From JBKEDF01 sp047975325 (lineage in GTDB: Bacteria > Pseudomonadota > Alphaproteobacteria > Rhodobacterales > Rhodobacteraceae), in contig JBKEDF010000071.1 of NCBI GenBank assembly GCA_047975325.1, forward strand, positions 21,435 to 85,434: a stretch of 64,000 bases of DNA, in the 5' to 3' direction. Under the pieces are notes generated by a model. That model ran no database searches. It was not told the DNA's origin and was given only the letters and a program-made list of their open reading frames with translations. This document shows positions 60,044 through 64,000 of this stretch, piece by piece (within the stretch, counting starts at the first letter, position 1; every line of letters starts with the position of its first letter). The translations under genes and the position numbers were made by a program.

Positions 60044-61291
60044 TCAGATCAGAAATGCCGCCAGCGTTTCATCCGCGGTGATATCGCGAAATGCAAAACC
60101 CGCCTCCGTCATCGCAGTTTCGAGCCGGTCAAAACTGGTCGCATCCTTCGTTTCGATCCCAATCAGGACCGATCCAAAATTCCGCGCCGATTTCTTCAGA
60201 TATTCGAAACGTGCAATATCATCGTCCGGACCCAGCATATTCAGAAATTCCCGCAACGCACCGGGGCGTTGCGGCATGCGCAAAACGAAATATTTCTTCA
60301 GACCCGCGAATCGTTGCGCGCGTTCCTTGACTTCAGGCAGTCGTTCAAAATCGAAATTCCCGCCCGAGGTCACACAGATCACGGTTTTTCCGGCAATCCC
60401 CTCGGTCAGTTCAGGGAGCACGTCAACGGACATCGCCCCGGCAGGCTCCAGCACAATTCCCTCGACATTGAGCATCTCAAGCATGGTGCCGCAGATCCTG
60501 TCTTCCGGGGCAAGCAACACCTGACCGGGCGCCACCCAGTCAAGCATGGCAAAGGGCCGCTCGCCAATCCGCGCCACTGCCGCCCCATCGACAAAGGAAT
60601 TGATTTTCGGCAGGGTCACAGGCCCCCCTGCCTGCAGGGCGGCTGTCAGGCTCGCCCCGCCCAGAGGTTCGACAAACCGGAAATCCACATCCGGGGCCAC
60701 CTGCCGCAAATATCCTGTCACACCCGAGGCCAGCCCCCCGCCACCAACCGGCAGGATGACCAGATCAGGCATCTGGCCAAGCTGTTCCATCATCTCCACC
60801 GCAACGCTGGCTTGTCCCTCAATCACATCCGCGTCGTCAAAAGGGGCAAGAAAATGCGCACCCTTTTGGGTGCAGAATTTCTGCGCAGCCGCCAGGGTCT
60901 GATCAAAATAATCCCCGATCAGCACGATTTCCACCGCGCCCTTGCCAAAGATCCGCGTCTTGTCGATCTTCTGCTGCGGCGTTGTCACCGGCATGAAGAT
61001 GGTTCCCTGAACCGCGAAATGGCGGCAGGCATAGGCCATGCCCTGGGCATGATTCCCCGCACTGGCACAGACGAAATGCCCCTGCGCAGGATCACCCACC
61101 CGCACCTTGCGCATCGCGTTGAAGGCCCCGCGAAGCTTGTAGCTCCGCACCGGGGTCAGATCCTCACGTTTCAGCCAGATATCGGCCCCGAAACGGGCCG
61201 AAAGGTGGTCATTGCGCTGCAAGGGTGTCGGATCGAAAAGATCACGCAATGCAGCGGTTGCGGAACGGGCGGCATCGGAAGCAAGGCTCAT
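60044..61291 (-). CDS. ilvA: Threonine ammonia-lyase (threonine dehydratase)
   Basis: 415 aa. PLP lysine Lys52 in SYKLRGAFN, the phosphate loop VGGGGLASG, and a C-terminal ACT-like regulatory domain (FVLRMPQRPGALREFLNML). It turns threonine into 2-oxobutyrate, the first step of isoleucine synthesis. The short single-regulatory-domain form is common in this group. It is divergent from argG. Confidence 0.93.
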   Translation of the reverse strand: MSLASDAARSATAALRDLFDPTPLQRNDHLSARFGADIWLKREDLTPVRSYKLRGAFNAMRKVRVGDPAQGHFVCASAGNHAQGMAYACRHFAVQGTIFMPVTTPQQKIDKTRIFGKGAVEIVLIGDYFDQTLAAAQKFCTQKGAHFLAPFDDADVIEGQASVAVEMMEQLGQMPDLVILPVGGGGLASGVTGYLRQVAPDVDFRFVEPLGGASLTAALQAGGPVTLPKINSFVDGAAVARIGERPFAMLDWVAPGQVLLAPEDRICGTMLEMLNVEGIVLEPAGAMSVDVLPELTEGIAGKTVICVTSGGNFDFERLPEVKERAQRFAGLKKYFVLRMPQRPGALREFLNMLGPDDDIARFEYLKKSARNFGSVLIGIETKDATSFDRLETAMTEAGFAFRDITADETLAAFLI

Positions 61292-61401
61292 GCCGCCTCA
61301 TACGCCATGCAAGGAGAATTTGCCATGGCCACAATGCGACCCTTGTTCCAGCGATAGAAAGCCAATAAACCCTGCGGGAATTAGTTGAAACGGGGGTCCT
61401 T

Positions 61402-62631
61402 ATGTCCGCACCGAAGAAAGTCGTGCTTGCCTATTCCGGGGGGCTCGACACCTCCATCATCCTGAAATGGCTGCAAAGCGAATATGGCTGTGAAGTGATA
61501 ACCTTTACCGCCGATCTGGGTCAGGGCGAGGAACTGGACCCCGCCCGCAAGAAGGCCGAGATGCTGGGCATCAAACCGGAAAACATCCATATCGTGGATG
61601 TCCGCGAAGAATTCGTGCGTGATTTCGTATTCCCGATGTTTCGCGCCAACGCCCTTTATGAGGGGCTTTATCTGCTTGGGACTTCCATTGCGCGACCGCT
61701 GATTTCACAGCACCTGGTGCGTATCGCACATGAATCGGGCGCCGATGCCATCGCACATGGGGCCACCGGCAAGGGCAATGATCAGGTCCGCTTCGAACTT
61801 TCCGCCTATGCGCTTGATCCCGCCATCAAGGTAATCGCGCCCTGGCGCGAATGGGATCTGACGTCGCGCACGAAGCTTCTGGAATTTGCCGAGGCGCATC
61901 AGATCCCCATTGCCAAGGACAAGCGTGGCGAGGCGCCGTTTTCGGTGGATGCCAATCTGCTGCATACGTCCTCGGAAGGCCGCGTTCTGGAAGACCCGGG
62001 CGTGGAGGCGCCGGATTACGTCCTGCAACGGACAACCCCCGTCGAACAGGCCCCGGACAAGCCGGAAATCATCGAGATTACCTTTGAAAAAGGCGATGCG
62101 ACCGCGATCGATGGCAAACCCATGTCCCCCGCTGCCATCCTGACAAAGCTCAATGAACTGGGCGGAAAACACGGGATCGGCGTATTGGATCTGGTCGAAA
62201 ACCGGTTCATCGGCATGAAATCGCGTGGAATTTACGAAACTCCCGGTGGTACGATACTCTTGGAAGCACATCGCGGGATGGAACAGATCACGCTGGATGC
62301 CGGCGCAGGCCATTTGAAGGATTCGATCATGCCGCGCTATGCGGAACTGATCTATAACGGATTCTGGTTCAGCCCCGAACGGGAGATGCTTCAGGCGCTG
62401 ATTGACAAGAGCCAGGAACATGTGACCGGTACCGTCAGACTGAAGCTTTACAAGGGTACGGCAAGGACAGTGGCGCGCTGGTCCGATCACAGCCTCTATT
62501 CCGAAGCACATGTGACCTTCGAAGATGACGCTGGCGCCTATGACCAGAAAGACGCAGCGGGTTTTATCCGGCTCAATGCCCTGCGGTTGAAACTGATCGC
62601 AACACGCAATGCAAGGGTCGCGGGAAAATAG
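61402..62631 (+). CDS. argG: Argininosuccinate synthase
   Basis: 409 aa, normal length. P-loop-like AYSGGLDTSIIL near the N-terminus, then HGATGKGNDQVRFE and the central SSEGRVLEDP. It joins citrulline and aspartate in arginine synthesis. A strong terminator follows at 62677-62719. Confidence 0.97.
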   Translation: MSAPKKVVLAYSGGLDTSIILKWLQSEYGCEVITFTADLGQGEELDPARKKAEMLGIKPENIHIVDVREEFVRDFVFPMFRANALYEGLYLLGTSIARPLISQHLVRIAHESGADAIAHGATGKGNDQVRFELSAYALDPAIKVIAPWREWDLTSRTKLLEFAEAHQIPIAKDKRGEAPFSVDANLLHTSSEGRVLEDPGVEAPDYVLQRTTPVEQAPDKPEIIEITFEKGDATAIDGKPMSPAAILTKLNELGGKHGIGVLDLVENRFIGMKSRGIYETPGGTILLEAHRGMEQITLDAGAGHLKDSIMPRYAELIYNGFWFSPEREMLQALIDKSQEHVTGTVRLKLYKGTARTVARWSDHSLYSEAHVTFEDDAGAYDQKDAAGFIRLNALRLKLIATRNARVAGK

Positions 62632-62676
62632 ACCGGATCCATATAGCCTGACGATTTTACGCTGGGGCCAAAAATC

Positions 62677-62719
62677 AAGAAGGCCGCATCCAAACGGGAT
62701 GCGGCCTTCTTTTGTTTTT
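62677..62719 (+). terminator. Strong Rho-independent terminator after argG
   Basis: AAGAAGGCCGCATCC (62677-62691) pairs over 15 bases with GGATGCGGCCTTCTT (62697-62711), followed by TTTGTTTTT. The A-run before the stem (62670-62674) could also make it act on the convergent aldehyde dehydrogenase gene. Confidence 0.92.
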
Positions 62720-62750
62720 CACCTTGCAACGGGACCACAAGGGCGGGCTA

Positions 62751-64000
62751 TCATTCGGCGGCAACATCCCAGCCGGAAATGGCCTTCACCTCCAGGAATT
62801 CCTCAATTCCCCAGATCCCGGCCTCCCGGGCGCGACCTGATGATTTCGTTCCGCCAAAAGGCGCACCTTGCGCGCGCGGTTGGCCGTTCATCTCAACCAT
62901 CCCGGATTTGAGCGCGTGGGCCAGGCGGTTACGGCGCGTGCCATCACCGCTCTGGACATAGTTGGTCAGCCCGTAGGAAGTGTTATTGGCGATGGCCAGC
63001 GCCTCCTCCTCGGAATCGAAGGGCATCATGGTCAGAACCGGACCAAAGATTTCTTCGCGTTCGATACTCATGCCCGGCTTGACATCGGCAAAGACCGTGG
63101 GGCGAACGTAATAACCCTTGTTCATCCCTTCCGGCAGACCCGGACCGCCGGCAACAAGCCGTGCGCCCTCATCGATACCTTTCTGGATATAGCCCTGAAT
63201 CTGATCCCACTGCTTGCGGTTCACCACCGGACCGATATGCGGCCCTTCCTGGCTGGCCGGGGCAACGGTGGTTTCCGCAGCGATTCGTGCGGCCGTTTCC
63301 ACGGCCTTGTCATAGACCGGCCGTTCGATCAGCATCCGCGACGGTGCATTACAGCTTTGCCCGGAATTGTTGAACATGTGCCGCACGCCGCGTTCCACAG
63401 CCTGATCATCGGCATCGGCGAAAACGAGATTGGCACCCTTGCCGCCCAATTCCAGCGTTACCCGCTTGAGCGTTTCGGCCGCAGCCTTGCTGATGGCCTT
63501 GCCTGCCCGTGTCGATCCGGTGAAGGAGATCATTTCCACATCAGGATGGCTCGAAAGCTGTGTTCCCACGCCAAGGCCATCGCCATTCACAAGGTTGAAC
63601 ACACCCGGCGGCACGCCCGCATCATGACAGAACTCGGCAAAGATCAGCGACGAAAGCGGGGCTTCCTCGGAAGGTTTCAACACGCATGTGCAACCGGCCA
63701 GAAGCGCCGGAACAACCTTCAGCGTGACCTGATTCATCGGCCAGTTCCAAGGGGTGATCAGCCCCACGACACCGATCGGCTCCATGGAAATACGGGTATC
63801 GGGGGCCTGGGGGCCAAGCGGACGATTCCATTCGATATCGTCGTAAACCTCCAGAAAACCTTCGATATGCCATGCGCCAACCCCGGCTTGACTGCCACGG
63901 GCCAGATCGATGGGTGCGCCCATCTCAAGGCTGATCGCCCGCGCCATATCCTCGGTCCGGGCCTTGTATTGTTCCAGGATCTTTTCGACGACGCGACGAC
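62751..64000 (-). CDS. Aldehyde dehydrogenase, 5' end beyond the window
   Basis: At least 416 residues, open to the window edge (upstream residues read RVVEKILEQYKARTED). Catalytic Cys in NNSGQSCNAPSR, general base Glu in LELGGKGANLVF, and the NAD motif ISFTGSTRAGKAI. It oxidises an aldehyde to an acid with NAD(P)+; the substrate is unknown. The final FGGTKSSGRAREAGIWGIEEFLEVKA is typical of the family. Confidence 0.9.
   Translation of the reverse strand, partial: RRVVEKILEQYKARTEDMARAISLEMGAPIDLARGSQAGVGAWHIEGFLEVYDDIEWNRPLGPQAPDTRISMEPIGVVGLITPWNWPMNQVTLKVVPALLAGCTCVLKPSEEAPLSSLIFAEFCHDAGVPPGVFNLVNGDGLGVGTQLSSHPDVEMISFTGSTRAGKAISKAAAETLKRVTLELGGKGANLVFADADDQAVERGVRHMFNNSGQSCNAPSRMLIERPVYDKAVETAARIAAETTVAPASQEGPHIGPVVNRKQWDQIQGYIQKGIDEGARLVAGGPGLPEGMNKGYYVRPTVFADVKPGMSIEREEIFGPVLTMMPFDSEEEALAIANNTSYGLTNYVQSGDGTRRNRLAHALKSGMVEMNGQPRAQGAPFGGTKSSGRAREAGIWGIEEFLEVKAISGWDVAAE

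Overview
The window is GC-rich, densely packed DNA from an alphaproteobacterium, most likely a member of the Rhodobacteraceae/Roseobacter group. The indications are a pcaQ-pcaDCHG arrangement, a serC-serA operon with a hairpin leader before serC, two NaChBac/NavAb-type sodium channel genes, a Tat-type L,D-transpeptidase, and a type VI secretion (T6SS) cluster of the alphaproteobacterial kind with TagJ, an OmpA-tailed TssL and no visible TssJ. I see no rRNA, tRNA, CRISPR array or insertion sequence.

Layout. 1-6.3 kb: metabolic genes. These are an SDR oxidoreductase and an IlvD/Edd sugar-acid dehydratase facing away from azlCD across a palindromic operator, then an ornithine-cyclodeaminase-like enzyme and an MltB-type lytic transglycosylase. 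6.3-34.7 kb: one T6SS locus, all on the minus strand. In transcription order it reads tssA, tssB, tssC, hcp, tagJ, tssE, tssF, tssG, clpV, a Lys-rich orphan, a voltage-gated Na+ channel, a giant TssB-linker-TssC fusion, a 100-aa orphan, vgrG, a 204-aa accessory protein, PAAR, an FHA protein, tssK, tssL, tssM, tagF, and a PP2C phosphatase. Many junctions are ATGA or similar overlaps, so the genes are translationally coupled. 35-38.4 kb: pcaDCHG plus a BKACE (beta-keto acid cleavage) enzyme, facing away from a LysR regulator (pcaQ). 38.5-43.8 kb: pcaQ, an M19 dipeptidase, a FAH-family enzyme, a DUF475/TerC-like membrane protein and a metallophosphatase. 43.8-47.2 kb: the serC-serA operon with its leader, and a 59-aa exported small protein with strong expression signals. 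47.4-50.1 kb: two L,D-transpeptidases around a CAP-domain lipoprotein, then a second Na+ channel. 50.1-57.8 kb: an RNA m5U methyltransferase, a paired ABC exporter, cca, a Nudix enzyme and Hsp33. 57.8-64 kb: another Nudix enzyme, a response-regulator phosphatase facing away from an HPt protein, ilvA, argG, and an aldehyde dehydrogenase cut by the window edge.

How it works together. The T6SS cluster encodes membrane complex (TssL, TssM), baseplate (TssA, E, F, G, K), tube and sheath (Hcp, TssB, TssC), spike (VgrG, PAAR), disassembly ATPase (ClpV) and a phospho-control module (FHA, PP2C, TagF). Its matching kinase PpkA is not in the window. The most unusual part is an accessory block inside the cluster, about 16.0-23.9 kb. 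It holds a 990-aa TssB/TssC-type fusion with acidic repeats, a NavAb-like sodium channel overlapping it by 8 bases, a 19% lysine orphan protein and two further unknown proteins around VgrG. This block is the best candidate here for an undescribed system. Functions are assigned from recognisable motifs and gene order only; no database search was run.
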